Under the pieces are notes generated by a model. That model was given only the letters and a program-made list of their open reading frames with translations, was not told the DNA's origin and searched no databases. Below are positions 35,452 through 44,559 of a stretch of DNA of 64,000 nt, in pieces (positions within the stretch are counted from its first letter, which is position 1; each line of letters begins with the position of its first letter). The stretch comes from Rathayibacter oskolensis. Its GTDB lineage: Bacteria > Actinomycetota > Actinomycetes > Actinomycetales > Microbacteriaceae. A program made the translations under genes and the position numbers. The stretch lies in contig NZ_FXBM01000002.1 in NCBI RefSeq assembly GCF_900177245.1, positions 1 through 64,000 of the forward strand, given 5' to 3'.

Positions 35452-36723
35452 TCAGGACTTGGCGACGCGCGCCGCGATGTCGCGACGGTACTGCCCGCCG
35501 TCGAGGTGGATCAGGTCGAGCGCCCGGTAGGCGCGCTCCCGCGCCTCCGTGAAGTCGGCCCCGCGGGCCACCACGTTCAGCACCCGTCCGCCCGTTGCCA
35601 CGTAGCGCCCGTCGACCAGCTGCGTCGCGGCGTGCGCGAGGGTGACCCCGGGCACGGCCTCCGCCGCCTCCAGCCCGCTCAGCGCGCGGCCGGTGACCGC
35701 GTTCTCGGGGTAGCCCTCGCTCGCGAGCACGACCGTGACGGCGACCTCGTCGGTGAAGGCGGGCCACGGGACGGAGGCGAGCGACCCGGTCGCCGCCGCG
35801 AAGAGCAGGGCCGAGAGCGGTGATGCGAGGCGGGGCAGGACGACCTGTGTCTCGGGGTCGCCGAAGCGGGCGTTGAACTCGATCACCCGGATGCCCGCGC
35901 GCGTGACGATCAGCCCGCAGTAGAGGAGTCCGACGAAGGGCGTCCGCTCGCGCTCGAGCTGCCGGATGGTCGGGATGGCGACGGTGTCGATGACCTCGTC
36001 GACGAAGGCGCGCTCGCTGGGCCAGCGGTCGGCGAGCCAGGGGAGCGGCGAGTAGGCGCCCATCCCGCCCGTGTTCGGGCCCTCGTCGCCGTCGCCGAGG
36101 CGCTTGTAGTCCTGGGCGGGGGAGAGGGGGACGACGTCGTGGCCGTCGGAGAGGAGGAAGAGCGACACCTCCTGGCCCGCCAGGAACTCCTCGATCAGCA
36201 CGTCCCCCTGCTGCAGCCAGAACTCGGCGTGCGCGACGGCGGCGCTGCGCGACTCCGTCACCAGCACGCCCTTGCCCGCCGCGAGCCCGTCGGCCTTGAC
36301 GACGTAGGGGGCGCCGAACTCGTCGATGACGCGGTTCGCGTCGACCAGGGTCGAGACGCGGGTGGCGCGCCCGGTGGGCACGCGGGCCATGTCCATCACG
36401 CGCTTCGCGAAGGTCTTGGAGCCCTCGAGGGCGGCGGCGGCGCGGTCGGGGCCGAAGGTCGCGATGCGGCGCTGGCGGAGCGCGTCCGCGACTCCGGCGA
36501 CGAGCGGTGCCTCGGGGCCGATCACGACGAGCTCGATGCCCTGCTCGAGCGCGAACTCGGTCACCAGGCGCGGGCTGTTGGTGTCGAAGTGGATGACCTC
36601 GACGTCGCGGGCGATGCCGGCGTTGCCGGGGGCTGCGATGATCTCGTGCTGCTCCTGCTCCGCGAGGAGGGCGGTGATGATGGCGTGCTCACGGGCACCC
36701 GAGCCGAGGACGAGGATCTTCAC
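35452..36723 (-). CDS. purD: Phosphoribosylamine-glycine ligase
   Basis: GAR synthetase of purine biosynthesis, ATP-grasp enzyme, 423 residues. N-terminal VLVLGSGAREHAI-type motif (KILVLGSGAREHAI), GPEAPLVAGVAD, ATP-grasp PYVVKADGLAAGKGV, the GARS signature LGDGDEGPNTGGMGAYSP, and RFGDPETQVVLPRL. GTG at 36723 is the family N-terminus, with only TCAGG as a Shine-Dalgarno. It is divergent from the SCP-like gene with 109 nt between starts. Confidence 0.97.
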   Translation of the reverse strand: MKILVLGSGAREHAIITALLAEQEQHEIIAAPGNAGIARDVEVIHFDTNSPRLVTEFALEQGIELVVIGPEAPLVAGVADALRQRRIATFGPDRAAAALEGSKTFAKRVMDMARVPTGRATRVSTLVDANRVIDEFGAPYVVKADGLAAGKGVLVTESRSAAVAHAEFWLQQGDVLIEEFLAGQEVSLFLLSDGHDVVPLSPAQDYKRLGDGDEGPNTGGMGAYSPLPWLADRWPSERAFVDEVIDTVAIPTIRQLERERTPFVGLLYCGLIVTRAGIRVIEFNARFGDPETQVVLPRLASPLSALLFAAATGSLASVPWPAFTDEVAVTVVLASEGYPENAVTGRALSGLEAAEAVPGVTLAHAATQLVDGRYVATGGRVLNVVARGADFTEARERAYRALDLIHLDGGQYRRDIAARVAKS

Positions 36724-36832
36724 CCTGACAGGATAGGCCCGGCCCCCGGAACGCCGACCGCCGCCCGTCCCGGGACGACACCGGCCGCGATCACGGAGCA
36801 GGACCCGCCGCGACTCCCGGCAGGATGGACGC

Positions 36833-37195
36833 ATGGCCAAGGGACGCATCGACGAGCAGAGCGGGCAGGCGGCGGTGCGCGCGGCGCTCGCCGGAGCGGT
36901 CGACCGCTCCACGACGGCCACGGCGGTCAGGTTCCTCCTCCAGATCATCGAGACGACCGTCCCCGGTCGCAGCGTCGAGGTCCGCGTCCCGCCGTTCGGA
37001 GCGGCCCAGTGCGTGGAGGGGCCCGGTCACACCCGCGGCACCCCGCCGAACGTCATCGAGATGGACGCCGCGACCTGGCTCGCGCTGGCGACCGGCGCTC
37101 TGCCCTGGGTCGAGGGGCTCGCGAGCGGCAGGATCCACGCCTCGGGTGTCCGTGCCGATCTCACGCCGTTCCTCCCCATCCTCCGCGTCGTCTGA
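36833..37195 (+). CDS. Sterol-carrier-like (bacterial SCP ortholog) protein
   Basis: 120 residues (AKGRIDEQSGQAAVRAALAG..., RSVEVRVPPFGAAQCVEGPGHTRGTPPNVIEMD, TWLALATGALPWVEGLASGRIHASGVRADL). This matches the actinobacterial SCP-2/MDMPI-C-like family often found beside purD. The fold is a small alpha/beta hydrophobic pocket; the natural ligand is unknown. Confidence 0.85.
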   Translation: MAKGRIDEQSGQAAVRAALAGAVDRSTTATAVRFLLQIIETTVPGRSVEVRVPPFGAAQCVEGPGHTRGTPPNVIEMDAATWLALATGALPWVEGLASGRIHASGVRADLTPFLPILRVV

Positions 37196-37409
37196 TCGCG
37201 GGGAGGGAGGCGCCGGAGAGCGCGCTGATCGGCACCGATCGACGTCTCCCGCGATCCCGCGGACGGCGCATTAACTTCTCGTAAACGCAGCCGCCCCCTC
37301 TGCCGGAGGGTTTGACGCGGACCCCCGCGTCCGCTTGTCTGGGAAAGTTCCCCCACTGCGGCAGGAGTCCTCTCCGAGTCGCCGCTCGATTCTTGGAGTC
37401 CTCCGCCAG

Positions 37410-39689
37410 ATGCGCACCCCCGACCACGGCCGACGAGGCCTCTCCCGACTCCTCTCCGCGGCGGCCATCAGCGCCGTCGCCGGAGCGGCCATGCTGGGCG
37501 CCGCGCCCGCGCAGGCCGCCGACGAGAGCGTCATCGACGTCTACACGATGAACGACTTCCACGGCCGCCTCGAGGCGACCGCCGGCGCCTCCGTCTCGCA
37601 GAGCACCGCAGGAGCCGCCTCGATCGCCTCGGCGTTCGCGACCCTGAAGGCCGAGAACCCCGACAACTCCATCCTGGTGTCGGCGGGCGACAACGTCGGT
37701 GCGTCGACCTTCACCTCGCTGGTGCAGGACGACAACCCGACCATCGACGCGCTCAACGAGATCGGCCTGAGCGCGACGGCGATCGGCAACCACGAGCTCG
37801 ACCACGGCCGCGAGGACCTCGACGGGCGCATCATCCCGCGCGCCGACTACGAGCACATCTCGGCGAACCTCCTCGAGAAGGGCACCGACGAGCACGCCTA
37901 CGCCCCCTCCTACGTGCAGGACTTCGACGGCGTGAAGGTCGGATTCATCGGTGCCGTCACCGAGGACCTGCCGTACCTCGTCAGCCCCGACGGCATCGCG
38001 ACGCTCGACGTCGCCTCGATCGTCGACTCCGTGAACGACGAGACCGCGCGCCTCCAGGACGGCATCGACGACAGCGCCGACGCCTCGATCCCCGTCGCGG
38101 ACAAGAACCTCGAGGCCGACGTCGTCATCGCCGTCATGCACGAGGGCGCCGCCTCGCCCGACGTCAGCTTCACCGACCCGGCGTCGGTGTTCGGCTCGAT
38201 CGTGAACGGGATCGGCGGGAACGTCGACGCCATCGTCTCCGGCCACACTCACCAGGCCTACAGCCAGGAGGTGACGGTCGACGGCAACACCCTCCCCGTC
38301 ATCCAGACCGGCAGCTACGGCACCTACCTCGGCCACCTCGAGCTGACCGTCGACACCGCGACGAAGGATCTCACCTCGATCACCTCGAACCTCGTCGACC
38401 TCCTCACTCCCGTCGAGGTCACGAACCCCACGACGGGCGTCGTCTCGACCGTCTACCAGCCGATCTACAGCGCCGACTCGACCCCCGTCGGCCAGTCGGT
38501 CGCCGCGCTCGTGCAGGACGCCGTCGACGTCGCGAACGTCGAGGGAGCCGTCTCGATCGGCTCCGTCACCGGTGACATCCGCCGCGGCGTCCAGTCCGAC
38601 GGCAGCGAGAACCGCGGTGCCGAGTCGACGATCGGCAACCTCGTCGCCGATGCTCAGCTGTGGGCGACGCAGGAGGATCTCGGGACGCAGATCGCGTTCA
38701 TGAATCCCGGCGGCATCCGTCAGGACATCACCTACGCCTCCAGCGGTGAGGGCGACGCCGACGGCAACGTCACCTACCGCGAGGCCGCCATCGTGCAGCC
38801 CTTCGCCAACACGCTCGTCACCGAGACGCTGACCGGCGCGCAGATCAAGACCGTCCTCGAGCAGCAGTGGCAGCCGGGCAAGTCGCGACCGGAGCTGCAC
38901 CTCGGCATCTCGGCCGACCTCTCGTACACCTACGACCCGACCGCCGAGGTGGGATCGCACATCACGGGCGTGTTCTTCCAGGGTGAGCCGATCGCCGATG
39001 ACGCCACCTTCAAGATCGTCACGAACTCGTTCCTCGCGGCGGGCGGCGACAACTTCACCGAGCTGGGCAACGGGACCGACAAGGCCGACTCCGGCCGCGT
39101 CGACCTGACCGCGTTCACCGACTACATGGCGGCGTACTCGCCGGTCTCGCCCGACCCCGCGTCGCGCTCGATCGGCATCGTCGAGACGAGCGAAGAGGGC
39201 GCCGAGACGCTGAGCTACGAGCTCTCCTCGCTCGACGTCAACAACTCCGCCGTCCGCGACGACGAGGTCCAGGTGCTGATCGACGGTCAGCAGGTGACCA
39301 CGGCGCCGATCGACCACAGCGTCGTCGACACGACCGACGAGCAGGGCCGCGCCTCGGTGAGCTTCTCGGTGAGCGAGCTGTCCGCGGGTGACCACGAGCT
39401 CGAGTTCGCCCTGCCGACCACGGGCGTCTCGGTCCTCTACACGCTGACCGTGACGGACGCAGCCGGCCCGGGCACCACGCCCGAGCCCACGCCCACCCCG
39501 TCCGAGACCGTGATCCCCACGTCTCCGTCGACGCCGGCTCCTGCCGTCCACGCCCCGACGACGCCGACGAAGCACCTCGCCGCGACCGGCATCGACGCGA
39601 CTCCCGCCTTCGCAGCGGGCATCGCGGCCCTGCTCCTCGGCCTGGGGATGTCGGCGGCGCGCCTGCGCCGACGCACCCTGACGAAGTAG
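37410..39689 (+). CDS. Cell-wall-anchored 5'-nucleotidase/2',3'-cyclic phosphodiesterase
   Basis: 759 residues. A signal peptide ends APAQA/ADES. A metallophosphoesterase domain (about 37-345) has NDFHG, SAGDN, GNHELDHG and SGHTHQAY, the dinuclear metal motifs. The 5'-nucleotidase C-terminal domain (about 365-580) has NPGGIRQDI and GGDNFTEL. An Ig-like module and a Pro/Thr linker follow. At 723-727 is LAATG, a variant LPxTG sortase signal, then a hydrophobic helix and LRRR tail. It releases phosphate or nucleosides outside the cell. The start is inferred from the signal peptide. Confidence 0.93.
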   Translation: MRTPDHGRRGLSRLLSAAAISAVAGAAMLGAAPAQAADESVIDVYTMNDFHGRLEATAGASVSQSTAGAASIASAFATLKAENPDNSILVSAGDNVGASTFTSLVQDDNPTIDALNEIGLSATAIGNHELDHGREDLDGRIIPRADYEHISANLLEKGTDEHAYAPSYVQDFDGVKVGFIGAVTEDLPYLVSPDGIATLDVASIVDSVNDETARLQDGIDDSADASIPVADKNLEADVVIAVMHEGAASPDVSFTDPASVFGSIVNGIGGNVDAIVSGHTHQAYSQEVTVDGNTLPVIQTGSYGTYLGHLELTVDTATKDLTSITSNLVDLLTPVEVTNPTTGVVSTVYQPIYSADSTPVGQSVAALVQDAVDVANVEGAVSIGSVTGDIRRGVQSDGSENRGAESTIGNLVADAQLWATQEDLGTQIAFMNPGGIRQDITYASSGEGDADGNVTYREAAIVQPFANTLVTETLTGAQIKTVLEQQWQPGKSRPELHLGISADLSYTYDPTAEVGSHITGVFFQGEPIADDATFKIVTNSFLAAGGDNFTELGNGTDKADSGRVDLTAFTDYMAAYSPVSPDPASRSIGIVETSEEGAETLSYELSSLDVNNSAVRDDEVQVLIDGQQVTTAPIDHSVVDTTDEQGRASVSFSVSELSAGDHELEFALPTTGVSVLYTLTVTDAAGPGTTPEPTPTPSETVIPTSPSTPAPAVHAPTTPTKHLAATGIDATPAFAAGIAALLLGLGMSAARLRRRTLTK

Positions 39690-39699
39690 CGGCGACCCG

Positions 39700-39741
39700 C
39701 ACGCAGAAGGCCCCGCGAGGATTCGCGGGGCCTTCTGCGTG
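39700..39741 (+). terminator. Strong terminator after the 5'-nucleotidase
   Basis: Perfect 19-bp inverted repeat with a 4-nt loop (39700-39718 and 39723-39741), core GAAGGCCCCGCGA / TCGCGGGGCCTTC. It begins 10 nt after the stop codon. Confidence 0.9.
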
Positions 39742-39822
39742 CCCGGGGAGATGCAGGAACGCCGCCTCCCACCCGGGAGACGGCGTTCGAACGCGATGAG
39801 GTGCTGTCGCTGAGCGCGGGGC

Positions 39823-39933
39823 TCAGTGCTGGGCGGGGACCTGACGGTAGCCGTCGCGGCTGGCGACGAGCACCGTCGACACCGTGCCCCACGCGGCGAG
39901 GGCGCTGAGGACGACGAGGATTGCGATGCTCAT
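39823..39933 (-). CDS. 36-residue single-helix membrane protein
   Basis: ATG 39933 preceded by GAAAGG. Translation begins MSIAILVVLSALAAWGTVST and ends DGYRQVPAQH: one hydrophobic helix followed by an R-D-G-Y-R-x-V-P tail. Very similar short proteins with the DGYRPVP-type ending are widespread in Actinobacteria, which supports this as a real gene despite its size. It is divergent from the LysR gene. Function unknown. Confidence 0.7.
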   Translation of the reverse strand: MSIAILVVLSALAAWGTVSTVLVASRDGYRQVPAQH

Positions 39934-40063
39934 GAGTGTTCTGCCTTTCGTTGTGGCGGGGTCTGGTCCGTCCGCCTCTGATGCTCTGTACAACGTCTAC
40001 TGTGCCCCCGGCTGTTCCTTAGGACAATCGATGAGTTCTTGGCCTGACGTGTAGCTTTGCTTC

Positions 40064-40966
40064 ATGGACGTGCGGCGACTGGAACTGCTCAGAGAGCTCT
40101 CGATGCGGCGCTCGATCACGGCGGTGGCGGAGGCGACCCACCGCACCCCCTCCGCCGTCTCGCAGCAGCTGAAGGTGCTGGAGCGCGAGGCCGGCGTCCC
40201 CCTGATCGAGCGATCGGGACGGGGGGTCGTGCTCACCGCCGCCGGCCGCGAACTCGCGCGCAGCGCCACCGAGATCGCCATCGCGCTCGAGCGCGCGGAC
40301 GCGGTGTGGCAGACCTTCAAGAACAACCCGATCGGCGAGGTGACGATCGCGACCTTCCCGACGGCCGGGCAGATGCTCCTCCCGAACGCTCTGGTCGCTC
40401 TGCGCAGCGTCGAGGGTCTCGTGGTGCAGTGCGAGGACGTCGATCCGGGAACGGACGAGTTCGCCGATCTGACCGCCGACTTCGACATCGTGCTCGGCCA
40501 CTCGCCGAACGGCCGCAGCGCCTGGGCCGGGCGAGGGCTGGCGATGGCCGAGCTGATGGTCGAACCGCTCGACATCGCTCTGCCGCTCGACCACCGCCTC
40601 GCCGACCGGCCGACGGTGACGGCCGCCGACCTCGTCGGCGAGACCTGGATCGGCGTGCCGGACGGGTTCCCCTTCGAGCGGATCATGCAGGAGATCGAGA
40701 CCGCGTCGGGCGGGCCGGTGCGAGTGGAGCAGCGCTTCGCCTCGACGAGGGTGACGGAGGCGTTCGTGGCGGCGGGCCTGGGCATCGCCGTCCTCCCGCG
40801 CTACACGGCGGGGATGGCGGGGATCGTCGTCAAGCCGCTGCGCGGGGTCAGCTCGGTCCGGCACATCGTCGCTCTGATGCGCCCCGACCGGGCCGAGCGC
40901 CTGTCGGTGCGGACGGTCGTGCGCGAGCTGCGCGCGCAGGCCGGTCGCCTCGTGCACGCGATGTGA
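40064..40966 (+). CDS. LysR-family transcriptional regulator
   Basis: 300 residues. N-terminal winged HTH (RRLELLRELSMRRSITAVAEATHRTPSAVSQQLKVLEREAG), then a two-lobed LysR substrate-binding domain (TIATFPTAGQMLLPNALVAL, IVLGHSPNG, GLGIAVLPRYTAG). No clear Shine-Dalgarno before the ATG, perhaps leaderless. The divergent partner is only the 36-residue protein, so its target is either that gene or itself. The ligand is unknown. Confidence 0.93.
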   Translation: MDVRRLELLRELSMRRSITAVAEATHRTPSAVSQQLKVLEREAGVPLIERSGRGVVLTAAGRELARSATEIAIALERADAVWQTFKNNPIGEVTIATFPTAGQMLLPNALVALRSVEGLVVQCEDVDPGTDEFADLTADFDIVLGHSPNGRSAWAGRGLAMAELMVEPLDIALPLDHRLADRPTVTAADLVGETWIGVPDGFPFERIMQEIETASGGPVRVEQRFASTRVTEAFVAAGLGIAVLPRYTAGMAGIVVKPLRGVSSVRHIVALMRPDRAERLSVRTVVRELRAQAGRLVHAM

Positions 40967-41052
40967 TCGCGCCTCCGGCCGGCGCGTCGGGGGAGCAGGA
41001 GCCGGGACCGCAAGAGGTCCGCGGGGATCCGTCTGCGGGGGACAATGGAGCC

Positions 41053-41475
41053 ATGACCGATCCGCTCGACTCCTCGCCGCGACCCGACGACGTCGAGATC
41101 ATCCGCGAAGAGGTCGAGATGCGCCGGTCGCCCCGGGTGTGGCGCATCCTCGCGCTGGGCGCGGGGCTCGGCGCGATCACGGCGTTCGTGCTCACCTTCG
41201 CCCTGCCCGAGACCGAGGGCTTCTCGACGGGTCAGATCTTCGGCTTCAGCCTGCTGCTGTTCATCACGCTGTTCGGCGCTCTCGCCGGCCTGGTCGTCGT
41301 GATCCTCGATCGAGTCGTCGGTCGCCGGGTCGTGCGGGTGGCCGCGGAGCGGACGGTCGCGCGGGAGTCGGCGGCCGACACGTCGGAGCCGCTCGAGACG
41401 CCGGACTCGCTCGAGACGCCCGGCCCCGCCGAGACGCCCGGCGCCGGCGACGAGCCGGACGTCCCCGCGCGCTAG
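41053..41475 (+). CDS. Membrane protein, unknown
   Basis: 140 residues. An acidic N-terminus (DDVEIIREEVEMRRSPR), two hydrophobic helices (ILALGAGLGAITAFVLTFAL and IFGFSLLLFITLFGALAGLVVVIL) and an acidic Pro/Thr tail with ETPxSLETPGPAETPG repeats. TGGAG precedes the ATG. No known function; the two-helix pattern is common next to purF in this family of bacteria. Confidence 0.8.
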   Translation: MTDPLDSSPRPDDVEIIREEVEMRRSPRVWRILALGAGLGAITAFVLTFALPETEGFSTGQIFGFSLLLFITLFGALAGLVVVILDRVVGRRVVRVAAERTVARESAADTSEPLETPDSLETPGPAETPGAGDEPDVPAR

Positions 41476-41478
41476 TGG

Positions 41479-41598
41479 TCAGCGGCCCTTGCGGGTCGTC
41501 CGGCGCGCCTGGTTCTGCGTGGCGCGCTTCGCCTTCTGCGCCTTCGAGACCCGGCGCGCGATGAAGGTCAGGATGAACGGCAGCAAGCGGTAGATCAC
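41479..41598 (-). CDS. 39-residue basic protein
   Basis: GTG 41598 preceded by CGAGGAG with ideal spacing. Translation begins MIYRLLPFILTFIARRVSKA and continues with a strongly basic tail (QKAKRAT, ARRTTRKGR). One short hydrophobic N-terminal helix, then many Arg/Lys, so it could sit on the inner membrane face or bind nucleic acid. It is convergent with the 140-residue membrane protein gene, only 3 nt apart. Function unknown. Confidence 0.65.
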   Translation of the reverse strand: MIYRLLPFILTFIARRVSKAQKAKRATQNQARRTTRKGR

Positions 41599-41713
41599 GG
41601 GGACTCCTCGTCTGGGTGCGCTCGGTATCGCGCACGACAACGATCATGCGGGGTCGGCGGCCCTCCGATCACCCGCTTGCGCGCCGGCGAGGGGTGTGCG
41701 GGTCGCGCGGCCG

Positions 41714-43171
41714 TCAGCTGAGCTGCGTGCGCTCGACCCAGTCCAGGTACTCCGGAGTCACGGTGCCGGTCACGTAGTCGCCCGTGAAGCAGCTCGTCTC
41801 GAGATCGGTGACGTCCGACCCCTCCAGGATCGCCGCCTTCATGTCGGCGACCTCCTGGTAGATCAGGTAGTCGGCGCCGATCGCCTCCGAGATCTCGGGG
41901 ATCCTGCGGTTGTGGGCGACCAGCTCCTGCCGCGAGGGCATGTTGATCCCGTAGACGTGCGGGTAGCGCACGGGGGGCGCGGCGGAGGCGAAGGTGACGG
42001 TGTTCGCGCCGGCCGTCCTCGCCATCTCGACGATCTCCTTCGAGGTCGTCCCGCGCACGATCGAGTCGTCGACGATCAGCACGTTCTTGCCCTTGAACTC
42101 GCTCGACATCGCGTTGAGCTTCTGGCGCACCGACTTCTTGCGCACCGCCTGGCCCGGCATGATGAACGTCCGGCCGACGTAGCGGTTCTTGTAGAAGCCC
42201 TCGCGGTAGGGGATCCCGAGCTTCTGCGCGACCTGCATCGCAGCCGGGCGCGAGGAGTCCGGGATCGGCATGACGACGTCGATCGCACCGCCCGGCGTGT
42301 AGGCGGCGATGGTGTCGGCGAGCCGGTCGCCCAGGCGCAGGCGCGCCTCGTACACCGAGATGCCCGACAGCACGGAGTCGGGGCGGGCGAGGTAGACGTA
42401 CTCGAACGAGCAGGGGATGAGGCGCGGGTTCTTCGCGCACTGGCGGCTCGTCATCCGCCCGTCGGGGGTGATGAAGATCGCCTCGCCGGGGGCGACGTCG
42501 CGCACGATCTCGAAGCCCTGGGCCTCGAGCACGAGCGATTCGGAGGCGACCACCCAGTCGTCGGGCGCCGCGACGTTCGAGCGGCGGCCCACGATGAGCG
42601 GGCGGATGCCGAACGGGTCGCGGAATGCGAGCAGGCCGTGACCGGCGATGAGCGCGATGGTGGCGTAGGAGCCCTCGACGCGCTCGTGGACGCGCGCGAC
42701 GGCGTCGAAGACCTCGTCGGCGTCGAGGTCGCGGCCCGAGATCGACGCCTGCAGCTCGTTCGCCAGGACGTTGACCAGGAGCTCGGTGTCGGAGGTCGTG
42801 TTGAGGTGGCGGCGGTCGACGCGGAAGAGCTCCTCGGTGAGCTCGCGCGTGTTCGTCAGGTTGCCGTTGTGGATGAGGATGATGCCGTAGGGCGCGTTCA
42901 CGTAGAACGGCTGCGCCTCCTCCTCGCGCTCGGCGTTGCCCTTCGTCGCGTAGCGGACGTGGCCGAGGCCCATCGTGCCGATGAGCGAGCGCATGTCGCG
43001 GGTGCGGAACGCCTCCCTGACCTGCCCCGCCGCCTTCTTGATGTGCAGCGTGCTGCCGTCGGCCGTCGCGATGCCCGTCGAGTCCTGGCCGCGGTGCTGC
43101 AGGAGGGAGAGGCTGTCGTAGATGGACTGGTTGACGGGTCCCGAGGAGACGATTCCAACGATTCCGCACAT
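41714..43171 (-). CDS. purF: Amidophosphoribosyltransferase
   Basis: Commits PRPP and glutamine to purine synthesis. 485 residues. After Met1 comes Cys2 (MCGIVGIVSSGP), the N-terminal nucleophile of the glutaminase; there is no propeptide. LLQHRGQDSTGIA, GHVRYATKGN and the phosphoribosyltransferase PRPP loop VLIVDDSIVRGTTSKEIV are all present. The same frame remains open far beyond the start, but the Cys2 rule fixes ATG 43171. A structured leader with nested inverted repeats precedes it. Divergent from purM. Confidence 0.97.
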   Translation of the reverse strand: MCGIVGIVSSGPVNQSIYDSLSLLQHRGQDSTGIATADGSTLHIKKAAGQVREAFRTRDMRSLIGTMGLGHVRYATKGNAEREEEAQPFYVNAPYGIILIHNGNLTNTRELTEELFRVDRRHLNTTSDTELLVNVLANELQASISGRDLDADEVFDAVARVHERVEGSYATIALIAGHGLLAFRDPFGIRPLIVGRRSNVAAPDDWVVASESLVLEAQGFEIVRDVAPGEAIFITPDGRMTSRQCAKNPRLIPCSFEYVYLARPDSVLSGISVYEARLRLGDRLADTIAAYTPGGAIDVVMPIPDSSRPAAMQVAQKLGIPYREGFYKNRYVGRTFIMPGQAVRKKSVRQKLNAMSSEFKGKNVLIVDDSIVRGTTSKEIVEMARTAGANTVTFASAAPPVRYPHVYGINMPSRQELVAHNRRIPEISEAIGADYLIYQEVADMKAAILEGSDVTDLETSCFTGDYVTGTVTPEYLDWVERTQLS

Positions 43172-43187
43172 GCCGGATGGGCTCCCA

Positions 43188-43243
43188 AGGGGATGCTGAG
43201 GGGGATGGACGGTCCATCCTGGCACGCGGGCGGCGCATCCCCT
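43188..43243. promoter_or_regulatory. Nested inverted repeats in the purF leader
   Basis: A perfect 8-bp palindrome around one base (GGATGGAC-G-GTCCATCC, 43203-43219) is enclosed by a perfect 9-bp inverted repeat (AGGGGATGC 43188-43196 with GCATCCCCT 43235-43243). The outer arm lies a few bases upstream of the purF Shine-Dalgarno-like GGGAG. It could be an operator or an mRNA structure. Confidence 0.5.
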
Positions 43244-43426
43244 AATGGTTCGCCCTCGGCGGATCAGCCGGTCGCGTGAGCGCGGTCGGGCTCCGGTCGG
43301 GCGCATCCGCCAGCCGATCCGCAGGGCCTCGACGGCCGGAGTAGACCGGTCGATCCGGTGCGTTCGGCCCCGTTCCGGGGTGTCTCCCGGAATCTCGACG
43401 GGGGAGGCAGTGGGTAGGGTCGTCGC

Positions 43427-44536
43427 GTGACGAATGAGACGAGCAGCTACGCCCGCGCAGGAGTCGACACGGCGGCGGGTGATCTCGCGGTCGAGCTGAT
43501 GAAGGCGGCCGTGTCGGCGACCCACGACCGCAACGTGCTCGGCGGAGTGGGCGGTTTCGCCGGCCTCTACGACGTGTCGTTCCTGAAGGAGTTCCGCGCG
43601 CCCCTGCTCGCGACCTCGACCGACGGAGTCGGCACGAAGGTCGCGATCGCGCAGGCGATCGACAAGCACGACACCATCGGCCAGGACCTCGTCGGCATGG
43701 TCGTCGACGACATCGTCGTGGTCGGCGCCCGGCCGCTGTTCATGACCGACTACATCGCCTGCGGCAAGGTCGTGCCCGCGAGGATCGCCGACATCGTCGC
43801 CGGGATCGCCCGGGCCTGCTCCGCCACCGGCACGGCGCTCGTCGGCGGCGAGACCGCCGAGCACCCGGGCCTGCTCGGGCCCGACGACTACGACGTCGCG
43901 GGAGCGGCCGTCGGAGCGGTCGAGGCGGATGCGGTGCTCGGCGCCGATCGGGTGCGCGACGGCGACCTCGTGATCGCGATGGCCTCCTCCGGTCTGCACT
44001 CGAACGGCTTCTCGCTGGTGCGGCACATCCTCGCCGAGAAGCGGATCGGCTTCACCGACCGCTCCGACGAGCTGGGCGGGGTCGTCGGCGAGGTGCTCCT
44101 CGAGCCGACGCGCCTCTACACCGCGCCGCTGCTCGCGGTGCTCGACGACGACGCGCTCGGGTCGGCCGTCCACTCGATCAGCCACGTGACGGGAGGCGGC
44201 ATCGCGGCCAACCTCGCCCGGGTCCTGCCGCGCGGCTCCTGGGTCGAGCTCGACCGGGCGTCGTGGAGCCCCGCCGACGTCTTCCGCGCGCTCGCGGCGA
44301 TGTCGGGTGCCACGCTCGAGAGCACCGAGGGCACGTGGAACCTCGGCATCGGGATGTTCGCCGTGGTCTCCGACGACGCCGCCTCCGCGGTGATCGCGGC
44401 CCTCGAGCGCTCGGGAGTGCCGTCGTGGGTCGCGGGTCGCGTCACGATCGGCGAGCGCGGGCTCGACGGCTTCGAGCAGGGCGCCAAGGGCGTCGACGGA
44501 GGCGCGGTGCGGCTCGTCGGCTCCTACGCCGGCTGA
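43427..44536 (+). CDS. purM: Phosphoribosylformylglycinamidine cyclo-ligase
   Basis: AIR synthetase of purine biosynthesis, 369 residues. Diagnostic stretches: SYARAGVDTAAGD, GLYDVSFLKEFRAPLLATSTDGVGTKVAIA, GQDLVGMVVDDIVVVGARPLFMTDYIACGK, ALVGGETAEHPG, and SSGLHSNGFSLVR, SHVTGGGIAANLARVLP. GTG start. The 255-nt gap to purF holds both promoters and the purF leader repeats. Confidence 0.97.
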   Translation: MTNETSSYARAGVDTAAGDLAVELMKAAVSATHDRNVLGGVGGFAGLYDVSFLKEFRAPLLATSTDGVGTKVAIAQAIDKHDTIGQDLVGMVVDDIVVVGARPLFMTDYIACGKVVPARIADIVAGIARACSATGTALVGGETAEHPGLLGPDDYDVAGAAVGAVEADAVLGADRVRDGDLVIAMASSGLHSNGFSLVRHILAEKRIGFTDRSDELGGVVGEVLLEPTRLYTAPLLAVLDDDALGSAVHSISHVTGGGIAANLARVLPRGSWVELDRASWSPADVFRALAAMSGATLESTEGTWNLGIGMFAVVSDDAASAVIAALERSGVPSWVAGRVTIGERGLDGFEQGAKGVDGGAVRLVGSYAG

Positions 44537-44559
44537 CCCGGAGACCGTGAGCGCGCGGC

